NCBI GenBank assembly: GCA_900088475.1
Contig: FLMG01003327.1
Coordinates: forward strand, 677-64,676
Direction of reading: 5' to 3'
DNA from: Hyphochytrium catenoides
Taxonomy: Eukaryota; Sar; Hyphochytriomycetes; Hyphochytriales; Hyphochytriaceae
Length of the DNA: 64,000 bases
The position numbers were made by a program, and so were the translations under genes. Below the pieces are notes generated by a model. That model did not search any database. It saw only the letters and a list, made by a program, of their open reading frames with translations, and was not told the origin of the DNA. Of the stretch, positions 1-13,500 are shown piece after piece (the stretch's first letter is position 1; the number at the start of each line of letters is the position of its first letter).

Positions 1-2328
1 GAGAGGGAGAAGAGAGTTTTGACTCGTCTTTGGGATGGCCAGATGAGTCCACACATTTGTCGCTTATTCCTACTTTCAAAACACAGGACAGCCATACCTC
101 TCAACGTTATATCCCTGGCCCACAACCATGCTGTTAGCCTGGACATTGTTTTTCTTGCTTCTACCAGATCTCCTGATATTGTCATTTTACGGTAGCTCCA
201 AGAGTTTTCTATTGAGCAGCTCCTCCCCTTGCCTCTCCAGAGTAGTTGTTCTTCTCTAACTTCATGAGCAGCAGCAGCCTCACTAAGAAGAACTACTGAC
301 CGACGCCGCCGGTGACTTCCTTCTTACCAGGGATGACGACCACCTGTGTCCTCTTTAGAATCCAAGCCCAGCCGGAGAGATGCAGACCTTCATTAATATG
401 AGCTATCGCGCGATGGTCATCACTCAGCAAGGGATCGCCCTTTGTGAATAACGAAGAAGGAAAGAAGAAGAAGATGCGGTTAGCTATTATAGTAGAGACG
501 TACTAGTAGAGCCATCGCGACGACGGCTAGCAGTAATACTCCTCCAGCAGCGTCCACCATAGATTGTTGCTAGCACCAACAGAAGATTAAGAGCGATTGC
601 TTTGCAGCTTCCCACCATGATGGCGATAGTTGAACAGCCAGTCATCATCATCAGCAAATTGATGATGAGACTCTTCTGCAACAGCGGCCACACCCGCGGC
701 AGCAGCTGCGCCATCATGCTCCGAATGTGCCGACGTTACAGCCTTCCATCAGTCAAAGGAGCCTCACTACTAGCAAGCAGGACTGGTCTGCAGATAATGA
801 GATCAATAATACGAGGTCTAAAATTAAATCTGCAAGCTTCAACATCTACAAAGTCCTGATGTTGCCTATCAAAGCGCTCCTCCGATGCGACCCCAGAAGA
901 ATTAATGCCGAAGTGTCTTTTTTACTTGACAACAAGAAGGAGGTCCCAGACCACGTCGTGGTCACACTTATCGATAGAGATGAGGTATTGAGACAGAGGG
1001 AGGAGGTTCCGCTGCGGCGTGCATATTGGCAGCCCTTCATTATCGGGTGAACTAGCTGCTGTACACTCTTCATCGGGGGACAGTCAGGGAAGTACCACTC
1101 GTACTTGAGGCCACCAAGAGCACCACCACCATATTTGTAGATGCCAGTGCCCAAGCGGAAGAGAAGAAGAGCCTCACACTACTAAGGAAGAAGGAACAAG
1201 AAGAGGATCTTCGTCCTGACAGTAGCTAGAGCTCCTCCCCTGGTGCGGTCCTCCTGCTGTAGGAGGTTACATCCTCTTCTTCTTGCCTCTTTCTTTGCCC
1301 CTCTCCTCACTAAAAAACGTCAGCAGCGAGAGCAAGGACCTACAAGTAGTAGGAGTAATAGATGCAGGATCATAGTAGGTTTCTCCTCCTCATCCATGCC
1401 CATCAAGCCGCCGCTCCGAATCGATCGCATCCCTCCTCAGACCGAAGGCAGCGGTGTGGCCCACGATGAACAGGACGGAGATCTCGCCAAAGTCCAGCCC
1501 CTTCTTCCCCTGTAAGTGCACTTCATAAAGCCTCCTCCCATCCTTTATCAGGCCCTGAAGGAGGGTTGGGAGGGGGGCTGCACCGAGGAACCAGGATTTC
1601 CTAGGCGTTAGCGGTATCAAGGTCCGTTACATTTGTGAGACTTTGTCTGAGGCTTGGGGCGCGGTCGGCGGAGTGCAGGTACTTGTACAGGTGGGAGGAA
1701 GAGAAAGAGAGCACTGCTGACGACTTCGTCGTCCTCGAGCACATGCTGCTTATGACGAACGGCTGCTACGGCAGGGAACGGAGGCGATGATGACGACTAT
1801 GCGGCTCAGTACTACCCTGCTAATAAGAAGGAAAGCCTGCAATGCAGGCTGCTTGCAACCGGACCTCTTACAAGTGAGAGATGAAGCGTCGATGGGGCCC
1901 ACCTGGGGCCCCTTTCTGCAGCTCCTACCACCCTGGGACTAATTGCTTTGAGAAATTCCAGCGGCATTTAAATGAAGCAGCGACTGGGCAGTCATTGAAG
2001 AAGCTCTCACCTTTCCAGCTTGTTTGTTACCAGTGATCATAGAAGGATGATGTGGCTCTGACACGACAGCATCACTAACTAGTAGCGTACTACCTTGAGA
2101 AAGGTGGACATGGTGCTATAATAACCGGTTATATCCGTCAGCGATGAGACGAAGGGAAGGCGGGAGGCGTTGCTGATATCATCTAGTGCCCTAACCTTCT
2201 GAAGTCGCATTACGGCAGAGCCAGTCTTTATAGGTGAAAGAGCTCTCTGTCTTTCTTTATGGGGCGTGGCATTGCCAATGATTGGAGCTAGCATCGATAA
2301 CGACCGTTGATTAACAAGCAAACGTGCA
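1..2328. other. Gene-poor 5' stretch, no supported gene
   Basis: I see no reading frame here with convincing protein character. The open frames are short, overlap on both strands and are rich in Ser/Arg/Leu from AGC, CTC, CAT and AAG triplet runs. No domain, start or splice pattern joins them. It may be intergenic DNA or contain exons too diverged to recognise. Confidence 0.5.
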
Positions 2329-3909
2329 ATGCCCTCACTTCAACAAGTCATTCTGGTGCTTCTAGGGGATGCTATCTTCCTCTTTTGGGCGACATTCGGT
2401 ATCACGACCGCAGTCATGGTGGCTTACACGATGTTACTGGTGACCACTTCTAAGTTCATGGCGACAGAGCGCTACTGTCTCAGCATATGCGGAGAAGAGC
2501 AGGCGGCATGTCGTGGTCTCACTCCTTTTGGATCTTTCTGTGCAGCAGGATACACGCTGGGCGGGTTTATCTTTGGTGCCCTTATCACGGCACCGTCTAG
2601 CTATGCGGCAGTTGCATTTTACTATTTAAAGCTGTTCCCAGCGACGGACAGCAGCCAACGGAGAAGGATTATTAGGGGGACCATAGGGATGGTCTTTGCT
2701 TGTCTGATTGTCCGTCTCCTCGAGGTCTTTCTCCTAGAGCGATATGTCTACGTCACGCAAGCGCTATTCCTCCTATTAAACGTCTGGATGTTCTTCGACC
2801 GCAACCCATCCATGTTCCTCCTTCGACTTATCATTGGCATGACATCCACTGCCGCGGCATTATTGGTCAATCATGCTTTGTTCCCTTACATTCTCTCTCC
2901 ACAGTTTCTCTCGCAAAGGGAACTCAACTATATAGTCAGCCTAGGGCTGCCTGCACTCTTCTACTTCTTCTCTGCGATCACGAAAAGGTGCTTGCGGAGT
3001 CTGCTGGAAGCTGAAGGCCGAGAAGACCTTGGTTCCCTGGATGCGGTACTCTTTCTGATGTACATATTGTACCAACTGCTGCAGCTGACAGCAAGCGTAA
3101 GTCGCGGAACATACAAGCTACCCGTCATTGCCCTCTCCACCGGAGCTTCATGCGGTGGATATATCCTTAACCTTCTATGGACGACCACAACAAGGACAGG
3201 TTTCCGGCTCACCGCCGTGCAAACTAGCAGTAAGAAGGTCTCTCCTCCACCTGAGCACCTTCCTCCTGCGCGAAAGAATTCTGCTTCTCTGCGGAGCACC
3301 GAGGATCGAAACCCGAAAACATTTCTAAACTGCTTGTTCCGTCCGAGCAAGACCTGCTCCAGCGACAAGGAGGTTGCTAATAATGATCTGCTTGGCCATG
3401 TAGTGCGGCAGCAACCATCCTCCTCCTCCTCCTCCAACACTAGTCGAGCCATTAAGGGCGTCCCAGAGAGTGAATTACTTTCTCACGCCGATTGTAACAG
3501 GATCAGAGTGGCCAAGAGACTGTGGAGACGGATGGGTATCAACATGATTGTGGCCGGTATCTGCACCACACCTTTTCTGACGGTCATCCTCCTTGCTCGC
3601 AACTTCTTTGCCATTAAGCTTCTTGATACCACCTGCTTCAACTCAGAGGCCAGTCTCGTGGAAGCTTTCCATGTACGCTGGCATTATCTTCAGGTTCTTC
3701 TCACCGTCGGTGCTCTGATGACAGCGTTCACTTTGCTCTTGGAGCTGATGGGAATGGGTATGACAAGGACTTGGCTTCGTGACAGAAGGTCAATAATGAA
3801 GACAGTTCTTATTATCGAGGTCCTCTATACGCCCTATCTGGGACCGCTTCTGCTCCGCAGCATACTCCAGCCGCAGCGGGAATGTGCTTGGCTGGAAGAA
3901 AACGATTAG
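2329..3909 (+). CDS. Multi-pass membrane protein, family not recognised
   Basis: A single uninterrupted frame of 526 residues starts at ATG 2329 and stops with TAG. The N-terminal half (residues about 5-275) has six or seven hydrophobic segments, for example around residues 8-40, 70-100, 118-150, 160-190 and 205-220. A soluble, basic, Ser/Pro-rich loop follows (about 285-400, with a run of Ser near 368). Two or three further hydrophobic segments lie at about 407-430, 450-475 and 490-515, and the tail is short and acidic. It is one of the few genes in the window that needs no intron. I do not recognise the family; the layout (TM bundle, long cytoplasmic loop, TM bundle) would fit a transporter or receptor, but that is only inference. 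The product presumably sits in a cellular membrane. Confidence 0.65.
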   Translation: MPSLQQVILVLLGDAIFLFWATFGITTAVMVAYTMLLVTTSKFMATERYCLSICGEEQAACRGLTPFGSFCAAGYTLGGFIFGALITAPSSYAAVAFYYLKLFPATDSSQRRRIIRGTIGMVFACLIVRLLEVFLLERYVYVTQALFLLLNVWMFFDRNPSMFLLRLIIGMTSTAAALLVNHALFPYILSPQFLSQRELNYIVSLGLPALFYFFSAITKRCLRSLLEAEGREDLGSLDAVLFLMYILYQLLQLTASVSRGTYKLPVIALSTGASCGGYILNLLWTTTTRTGFRLTAVQTSSKKVSPPPEHLPPARKNSASLRSTEDRNPKTFLNCLFRPSKTCSSDKEVANNDLLGHVVRQQPSSSSSSNTSRAIKGVPESELLSHADCNRIRVAKRLWRRMGINMIVAGICTTPFLTVILLARNFFAIKLLDTTCFNSEASLVEAFHVRWHYLQVLLTVGALMTAFTLLLELMGMGMTRTWLRDRRSIMKTVLIIEVLYTPYLGPLLLRSILQPQRECAWLEEND

Positions 3910-4697
3910 ATTTGAGGAATCATCTAGTGACGAGGATGACGCCTAATAGTTAAGAGGTTGAACTCTGTCAGACAGCCTTACAACGAACAGATAGAGCTTC
4001 TACGCGGTCTTCTTCAAGGTTTCAGACACGGTCTGGAGGAGATCTATTGGACACTTGCTCGTATCGCACGCAGCTTGGTTCTTGCCACTGTCAAATAGCC
4101 AACGCTTGCTTTAGCTCTACTGAAGAAGCTGAATGGATGTGTTCTAAAGTATTCGTCAAAGATTAGAATGGAAAGGAGGGGAGAACGGGCTATGAGCTCT
4201 GACGCTGGAAGCTTGGTGACGGTTAAGGATCATCCACATGACCCCCGCCTACTGGACCTCTTGAGGGTGTTGGGCATTACTTTATTAGTGAATGTCATGC
4301 ATCCTGGGGTAGTCCCTCTGGCATGTTCATAACAACGTCCTGATGGGCTGGGATGCCCGTCCAATATATTAAGCGACTCTTCAGCTTCGTGCTTGAGAAA
4401 AAGGAGCTGGTAACCCTTCATCTATCACACCTCAAGGCGTGCTTGCATGTAGACGCTTTCAGCCTTCAATGTCTTCCTTCCGCAAAGCCCTGATATGCGT
4501 AGGCAGCAGCTGTGTGAAGACTCAGAAGCTCACACCCATAAAGTATGTATAGCTAGAGAAGATCATCGCCACCGTAATGAGGTAGATCATTCCCCGGGAA
4601 TGACGGTGCTTGGTGTCGACCGTCAATGGAGTTGCACCTTCCGGACACGTATGAGGCACTAGTAATTGTCGGCTCCCTTTGCTTGATCTGTATTCTA
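3910..4697. other. Intergenic region between convergent genes
   Basis: This stretch separates the stop of the + strand membrane protein gene from the stop of the large minus-strand gene. Only short open frames without protein character are present. It presumably holds the two 3' untranslated regions and terminators; I see no RNA gene. Confidence 0.45.
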
Positions 4698-7560
4698 TTA
4701 GCTCGGGTTATCGACATCCGCTGCGGCGCCTCCACGAGGTGAAGCGGGGGCAGCTGGCGATATGGAAGGTCTCTCCCATCGTGATTCTCCTGTCGTAGGG
4801 TTATGGTAATAAATATATCCGTCCACGTCATGAACCTCCTCCCAACCTGCAAAGGTGGATGGAGAAAGTGAAGAAACTGTTAGCCTTACTTTACGCCTTG
4901 GAGGCAAGGCAGAATGTCGGCATCGTCAGAAGAGGATCGTAGACCACATCAATATGAGTAGAAACTAAGGAGAGGTATGGGCCCACGAGCACTGGCATCA
5001 TGGAGCCTAGCTAGTGACATAATAGCTTGAAAGCCAACAGACCTGGCTCTAGATCATCGCTGGCTGGTGTTGGGCTCACGAAGTTGTTTGTGCTCCCAAC
5101 TCTGGGGGTTTCGTATTGTGACTGGCCAGTAATGAGGTTATAATAAAAGCGATTTCCCTTCTCGTCTAACGCTTCCTCCCAGTTCTCGAAGACCTTCCCA
5201 CCTCCATCCCCTTCTTTGTTCTTTAATAGCACCCCCTCGTCCTCAACAGAAGATGCGGTGGCTTTCTCTTCCTTGTGGGAAACAGACGCCTGAGTATCTC
5301 CTCCTTGGACTTTGCGCCCCGTCCGAGACGGATCACCCTCCTTCTCATCCTTCTATCATTTCGAGCACGAATGCACAGTTAGGTTTGGTCCACGGTGCAG
5401 AAAGTTATGGGAAATGGCAGCTGTCATAATGCGGCAAGCAGGTTGACAGAAAGTAAGATGGCTGGCTAAACGGCGACTGCTTCGTAAACGGTAAAGGCAC
5501 CAACTGTAAGAAGCCACTCAACGCCATACCATAGGCAAAATGAGAGCAGCCTCGCCAGTCCGGTTGTTCAGCCAGTACTCTTGGCCTTCCTCGTTCTCAG
5601 ATTTCTCCTATCAACAAAAGAAGCAAGATTCTCAGGCGCTGAACTGCTAATCTTTCCTTTCCTGAGCCTATTCACTATCTCTTCCTCCCTCGCTCTCGTT
5701 TTGCCCCTCCTAATAAGACCTAACTGCAACCATGCTCTAAGAGTCCTTCTGCTGTACATCAATCCGCTGCAGCTACGTTGCATCTCTCCCTCACAAGGTG
5801 GGCCCTGGAGGGACTCACCCAAAAGTTAATCACCCTTGTTTGATCGCTAACCGAGGAGGAGGTAGAGAGCCTTTTCTTGACTCCAGGAGAGCTACTAGAC
5901 GCTAATAACGATGGGGTAGAGGTGCGTTTGAAGCGGGGAGGGTGCCATTGACTGCTCCCTGGACAGAGAAAAGTTGGATGGTGCAGATCACAAATATCGA
6001 AGCAGTGTGAGGTGACTGTGACTTATCAGTATCGGGTCCTGACTATGAGCCATTGGGCCGACCAGGATAGGGCGCCAGGGAGTGCACAATGAGGATACGA
6101 GATATGGGTAACCACTAGCAGAGATAGTCAAGAAGGGAAGACAGCTAAGAAAGCATTACACGAATTAAGGGAGCAAGGAATGACTGCTGAGAAACAAACG
6201 AATGAAGGGCATACCAGTCTTGAGGTTGTAGAAGTAGGTTGTCTCCTCCGCCTGGCACTGCTCCCAATCCTCGACCGCCTCGGTACCCTGCCACCACTTT
6301 ACTGCCTCTTCAAGGCCAATCGTCAGCCCCTGCAAGGAAGGAAAGAGTAAGAGATGGTTACCGAAAAGGTAGTCAAAAGAGTGAACTCGTGTCCTCGACC
6401 TTGACAAGACACGACCGCGGGGGAAAGCGGTCAATAAAAGAATAATGAAACGCCAGGACAAGACAAGCTTACTATAGTGGATGAGCTAACTGGTAGCCAA
6501 CAATGTGGGTAGTAAGGGATTCCCCAGCGTCCCGCGCTTTCCAGCAGAAAGCGAAACAGGCGAGGAAAGAAGAATAAGGAAGCGTCAAGAAACATGCACA
6601 AAGAGCGCTACGGACCAACCAAAGAAGCACTATGAGTAGAGGCAGAAAATAGACTATAAACAGAGATGGGTAAATGGAGTCAGCAACAATCCTTACGTCT
6701 CCATATTCCTTAAGATAACTCTGTACATCCGACAGCCGAAGATTCTCCCCACAAGCAACGGTAAGCGCGGAGAACTTTTCTTCCGAGAGACGAACTGCTA
6801 GTTGCCCTCCTTGCTCTTGTCCCCCGTAGAAGCGGAAGGCTGCTCTGAGCCCTTCCTCATCAATAACTACAGGCTCACTTCTGAGTAGCGCAAGGTGGAA
6901 CAATGATAGGGTAAGAGGCAAGATGCCAAGGCGCTAGCGACTAATAATATGCACGAACAGGTAGGAGATGTCAGCTCGGAGGAAGGAGCATGCCGGCATC
7001 GAGTGGTCAGAACTTCAATGACAGGGACTGGAAGGGTTTGAGGAAGCAGAAAAAGAGGAGTAGCACAGGAGGCAAAGAAGTAAATCTTGATGAAATTTAT
7101 AAAGCAGGAAGCGCAGGAAGATAGAGACACCCGACGTACGGCAAAAGCTTTTTCGTCCTTGTACTTATCGCCGGTGCTTCCCACGTGCTTACTCCTGTCT
7201 TCGGGTTATACCAGTAAGATGGCTCTCCCTCTTGCTTCACCTCCACCTGCCAAATCCAGGGGGAAGAGAAGACATGAAGAGACAAACGAGCGAGGATGCG
7301 GTGGTGAGATTGCCAGGAAAGAACGCGGCGACTGAAGAAGAAGAGATGGTGGTCGTTCAAATTTCCTCGAAAGTAGAATCCAACCTTACCCATTCGTCAT
7401 CCTCGGAGGAGCTCTCTGCCACGTTTCCTTGGTCGTCTGTATCCTCGAGTTCCTCTTTGCCTCTGGGAGACTCGAGACCAGCCTTGATCCTCTTCGCACG
7501 CCCTCTGCCCTGGTTTCCCCTTGTCCAAGCTTGAAGTTTGATCGCTGCCTTCTCTCTTTG
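4698..7560 (-). other. C-terminal block of the large gene: WW modules and one IQ motif
   Basis: Four WW-like modules are visible. Near 7200-7250 it reads GEPSYWYNPKTGVSTWEAP; near 6215-6300 EETTYFYNLKTG (partial, cut by an intron); near 5110-5200 NRFYYNLITGQSQYETP; near 4740-4840 GYIYYHNPTTGESRWERP. All keep the aromatic pair and three keep the Trp or Tyr plus Pro that close the fold. An IQ-like motif (IKLQAWTRGNQGRGRAKR) lies near 7490-7550. Between them, 6690-6870 encodes a helical acidic segment (GLRAAFRFYGGQEQGGQ). Stretch 5370-6160 has no exon I can support. Confidence 0.65.
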
Positions 7561-10500
7561 AAGCTGTAGTTGCAAAAAACAGAGAAGCGCAAGAAAATAG
7601 AGAAAGAAGGTGAGGGTGGTTGCAAGCACTGACCACATCTCAGACCATATCTCAGAGCGAGTGGAGTGAGATTGTACACCAACACTTGACAGAGTATGGT
7701 GACAAAATAATGGAGGACAGGAGGATAGAAAGCGAGGGGAGCAACATAGAAGAATAGGAAGGACGCTAGCCAGCTAAGAAAGAGAAGATTACGGGTCAAG
7801 CCATGCATGAGTCACAGCTGAGTAGTCCCTACCGTTGAAAGTTTCGCATTAACTTTAGGCTCCTTCTCTGCTTGTTCGGCCAGAACTTTCTCCCTTTGAT
7901 ATTCCATAAATAGCTCGACGCCACCCTTTTCCTGAAAACATACACAAGAGAAGGGAACAGCGGAGAGAAAGTGTATAGGCAAGAGACCTTAGACTCTCTA
8001 TTTGGGGTACCTTGGCATGATGGATTTTGTTCTGTGCCCCTTATGTCCACCCCCACATCGCTTACTGGGTTCGTTAGATACTGCACCCATCATCATGCAG
8101 AATTATCTCTGCCATGTCTCTATATTCTCTGTCGGCCTTACGCACCTCCCCTTTGAGCTCAAGCAAATGGTTGAAGTTTTCCAATATCTTGGGGTTGGCG
8201 GGTTCGAGCTCCAGTGCCCGTAGATAATGTTCTTTAGCTTTCGGATAGTCTCGATACACGTACTGGGAATGATTGATAGCAGGATGAGTGCGTACGGTAA
8301 GGAGACATTGTAAGCCAAATGAAAAAGAAGTGCGATAATTAGCTTGCATGTTGACACTGCGGGAAAGGGGATTCCGAATGCGACGTAAGCAGGCAAGCCG
8401 GCCAGACGAAGTCTAAAGGAGGAAGACAGCTTATAATGCCTTAGTCGGCACCCTATGTGGGTCTTATTTTCAGTCGATCCCTTCTTCCGGGCAGGCTGTG
8501 TCTAATCTTGCCCTACCTGTCTACAGAGCGCATAGTTATAGTGACTCTGTCCACTGTTGGGGTTTAATACTATGGCATGACGGTAGAAGCCGTTGTACGC
8601 CAGAGAGTAGCTCTGAGTGTTAGGGTTGGCGTCTCGAGCGCGAGCAGCTAAGGAATGGATGACTTCCCAATCATCTTCCAAGTTTACCGCTAGGAATATT
8701 GCATAGCTGAAAGGGACATGCCGTCGAACGGGAGAAGTTGGAGATGACAAGTAATGAGATGACCTTGAAAGGGTATAAAGAACAGCCACGGAACGAGAGG
8801 CTTTCGATAAAGAGGAATGGTAGTAGAATTCGAGAAGAGTTTAGGGATAGTGTCAAGTAGAGAGAAACATGTCACCAGATCTGACTGACCTCCAGAGTAT
8901 AAATGCGTTGTCAGGTCCCCGATGCATCATAAAGTCCATAGCCTTCGCTGTATTACGAACGAAACAGGCAGGAGAAGAAACCGGTAAGTGAGACACTATC
9001 AAAGCATAAAGCCTACAGACGGAGGGATCTCTCGAACACTTAGAGTGACTACGTAAACAAAGAAATCATGCAGGAGTCATGTTAGATAGTGAGGTGACGA
9101 CTGACTATAGAGAGGTCTGGCTCGATCGTATTCATGCTTGATGACATGTAGATAGAGCATGTAGTTGCAGTGCTTGACAATATTGGTTGGGTCCGACAGG
9201 TACTCCTCCTCACATCCTTTCATCAGCCGGACACCCTTCAAGAGTCCCTAAGATAGGCGAGAAGAGCTATGAGAAGATCGCATTTGGAAGTACAAGTGAA
9301 GAGGGCTGGATCTGATCGAAGAAATGACGCAAGAGATGTACCATCCGATACAGATCATAAGCATATAAATTCCTAGCCCTGTTCTTTACTTGCCCGAAAG
9401 TGCTTCTTAGCCTTTCGAGCTCTCCATAACGCTTGGAACTTCTTGGCAGTGGCCTCCATCGCAACGGTGAACCCTTTTTCGTGGAACATTATTTGATCCT
9501 TCAACTATACATGAGGGAGAGAGCCAAGGGAGAGAGCCAAGAGAGAGAGGGATGGGCAAGGTTACCATACACCTCAATGAAGTCCGAGTGCTAGTCGTGC
9601 TAGTCACTGGGTATCTCGGGAAAATTTCTTTGCTCATGAGGCATTATCTTTGCTCGTGAGGCGATAGTGGAGACACCATTTAGCAGCAACACCAAGGAGC
9701 ACTACACAAGAAAGGAGAAGCAGGAAACGCGGGAAATGCATACCTTCTCAATGTCTTGTCGCGCCCAGTGCTCTGGCTGATCCCATTGATACCTCTTCGT
9801 AGCTCTATGGCAGTAAAATTTGACATCCAGAGTGTTTGGAAGATAATGCTCGTCCCATACGCCATGACTGCGGAGGATATGTATTAAAGGCAGGTTGTCA
9901 AACACAACTCTAACCCAGCAAGTGACAGCGGAGAGACGATAGGAGAAGATAGAATACACTAGTTAGGGCGCCAAGAAGAGAGATACCTGTCCTGGTCCGG
10001 TAGAACCACCGCGGTGGGGCAGATACCACCAGGCAAATGACAAGACCAGAGTATAGACGACAACTTACCTCCTGGCGACAGGACATTGTAGCCTTAGTTT
10101 ATTCCATTCTTCAGAAGTCTTGGGTCCATCCCTCTTTGCTCTTTCTTTTCTAGCCAGCTTACGCGCCAGGTGACCACGGATCACTCTTTGGATCTTCAAA
10201 GTATCTAGTCGGCGCTACATAGAATCTATGAATAACCAGTTTGTGCACCTGACAGAGGGGCCAATGTTCTCGTACTATCTCCGCTCACGTCTCAGGGGTT
10301 TGCCGGACACCTGCCGAGCCTACTCATCCTCATGGCATGCATATGTTTTGACGTCTGATCTATCACGTTTCCCCCCTTCTCAGTCTGCAAATCTGTACCT
10401 GTCTATTCGTCCATCGCTCATAATAGTTCTCCGCCTCGCGCTTCCTAGTCAGAACTCCGCGGACAACTTTTTGTATCTACACGGGTTATCTGTGAGTGCG

Positions 10501-13500
10501 GATGCTAAGGTGCCGTACGGGGACAACGAGAACACTCAGACGTGAGGTCGATGGCCATGAAGGGGCCAAGAGCTCTGTATAACATCTGATCTGTACTTGT
10601 ACTTGTCCCTCCTGCGTTTGGTGTGGGGGCCGTCCTCACCTGTGTCGCTGCTTGGTGTTTTTCTTTTAGCTTCTTGACTAGTCTTCTGGCCAAGAACCCC
10701 CTCACTACCCTCTGAATCTCAATGGAGGCTGCATGCTTCTCTTTCAGTTGACGAAGGCCCTGTAGCGAAAGCGGTAGAGGGAGAGAGGGGAGAGCAAGAA
10801 GTTAGGGTTACTGCGAGGCCTAAGTATAACTTTCAGAAAAGCTACCCATAGCCCATAGCCGATGAAGCACAAGTCAAATGAGGGGTCTTCGTAGAATACG
10901 TAGACAGGCAAAAGCAGCAGAGGACTACACGTGCATAGTATCGAAGAATAGAAGCCCACTCAAAACCGGAAGGAAAGCGGGCTTTAACCTGCATGGCCTT
11001 GTGTCGACGAAAATGCTTCTGTACAATGGACGCGGCCCATTCTTGCTTCCGCATCTCCAGCATCGCCTTTTTCTCTTCTCCCCAATAGGCCTTATAGTCC
11101 GCAAAGTTTGTTCCTTCGCTATCTTCTTGATCTTTTGCCCAATAGCGTTTCACTTTTCTCCTCATCCTCTTCCTTTTGCGAGCCGAGGACTCCTCTGCAT
11201 ATTTCTGTGAAGATTAAGAAAAATTGTCAAAGCCTTGAGTATCACCTCTGGGACGTCTAATGGAGCAAAAAAGATTGCAGAAAGTCTTTTTGATTGCACT
11301 AGAGAGACAAAGGTGAGCAAGTCATCTTCAAGAGAACAGACATCCTGAGTCGGGTGATCCACCAGATGGAACTCTAGGGGCTGTTTCTCTCTTCCTCGGT
11401 CTCTCACGGTTCCACCTCCACGCGCGTACCTGGAGATTCTCTGGCCTAGCGGGCGGAGGAGTGTCTCTCTTTTCTCCGGTCACTTTATTCTCGAAAGTAA
11501 ACCGCCCCAAAGCCTGGTTCCACACATGCTCCCAGTGGTCTTCGATGCCAAATCGGGCGATAAGGTCCAAGGGCGGCTCCCAAGTATAGCTTTCCTGCTT
11601 GACATCGTAGTAGAAAGGAGTGTTTCCTGCGAAATGCAGGTAAGAGAGATGGTGATGTATGGGGATGGGCACTTCAAGACCGGCCCAAAAGAGGGGTAAT
11701 CAGCAGAAGACCATTGTAGGGATGATTGTGCTTACCGACGCCTTTGTCGATATACTTCCTATAGCCATCACACTCAACGATGAAAGTAGAGAAGATTAGG
11801 TTCTTGTCCCACGCCTCCTTGGTACGTTGAGGTAGCTCTGCCGTCTCTTCCCCGTTCTCCCCTGGCTCCTGGGCTGGATCCTCCTCCACAAACTCCTCTG
11901 CAAGAGCAGGATTGGTGAACAAGAGGCGTAGAGAAGAGGAGAGGAGGGCCATTAGTTCTACAGAGACTCTCACAGGTGAATAAGTTGCGTGAGCAGGGAT
12001 ACGTCGGTACTCTTCTCTAACAAGAGCCTCTTCTCTCTTGTCGAGGGTCGAAGCCTTTCTTTCTTGAGATGTGCGTTATCTCACCCTTTATCATCTTGAT
12101 GATATCGCTATGCCTCTCCATCCTGGCGAGCCCCAGAGGAGTCTTTCTTAAGTAGTTCATCTTCATCATATCCGCCCCGTACTCGAAGAGGAGGCGAAGA
12201 AGGTCTCGGTGACCGTTCGCAGCAGCATGATGTGCAGCCTTAATAAAAAGGCAACGGAGTAGGAACAGGGAAAGTGGAGAGGTCAGCCAAAAAGAGAGAA
12301 ATGATAATCAGTAACTAAACAAGGGAGAAGGAAGCAAGAGGTACGGGTCATAGGAGAAAGGGGCAAGAACGGATGTTGTCAGGAGTAATAGTATACGAGA
12401 CGCATGAAATACTCTAAGGATAAATGCATTGGAGGCTGGGCTAAGACCTGGCTCCCTAGCTTGTTCCTCTTAGCTGGGTCTGTCCCGTAAGTGAGAAGCA
12501 TCTCCGCTAGTTCGTAGTTTCCCGCTTTGCAGGCGTACATCAAGGCAGTATCTCCGTCGCTGGGAACAAGCACATCTCTTAGAGTCCACGAATGTGACAG
12601 GCAAGCCCAGATGTTGAAAAGCCAATACATACTGAGCACAGAAAGGAAGATAATCTAAATATAAAGAGGAAGATAATTGGGACAGTCTCACTTGTCTGCC
12701 TCATTGACGTCCATCCCGTGATCTACCAGGAGATGTATGACCTCAGGGGTGCCACCGAGTACACAGAAATGCAGTGGTGACCGCCCAGCTTGGTCACGTA
12801 AACTCAGCTTAGAGCCATTTGCTATCAGTTGTGTGGCCATCTAAGAAGAATGTATCAGGTAGAAGGGTCCATCAATTTCAAGGAAACATGGCAGGAGATC
12901 AAAAGAGAAGAAAAGAGTTGCGCTTCGACGAGCTGACGCTATTCAGAAAGGGCACTTCAAAAGGAGTATTGAAGTCGCTTGCTCTAGGATCCAGAGTCCC
13001 GAGGGATAATAAGAGCAGTGGCAAGCAGTGACCTTGCACAGGATACAGACAACAAATTTACCAACAGTCAAAGTTTTCGCTGCACATAGCTCCGAGGACA
13101 GTAACTGATGGCTAAAAGGCCAATGAAGTCTCACCTCCACTTGTCCCTCTGCTATTGCATACATCAGAGGGGTGCAGCCCTCCTTGTCTTGGATATTAAT
13201 ATCAGCAAGATGGGAACGTAGTAGGTCCATCATCAAGATGTTGCCTTGAGATGCAGCGATATGGGCAGCAGTTCCTTCCTCTGTGGCCGTGTCGTATCGC
13301 AAAGCAAGGCGTTCAATTGAAAACAGAAGGGCATTAGCAAAAATACGTGCCCGGGATGGTTGAAATGTGAAAGAGAAGCTCAGAGGCTTACCCTTATCTC
13401 TCATATCGACCGGCAAACCCAACTCCAGGAGAAGCTTGGCCACCTCATATTGGTCATTATTGACCGTCACGTGCAGCAGCCCTAAGCCTTCCTTATTTAG

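Noticed and set aside
2961-3452. Minus-strand 163-residue frame inside the 2329-3909 membrane protein gene
   Set aside because: It is antisense to a strong membrane-protein frame, with composition that follows from the Ser-rich loop.
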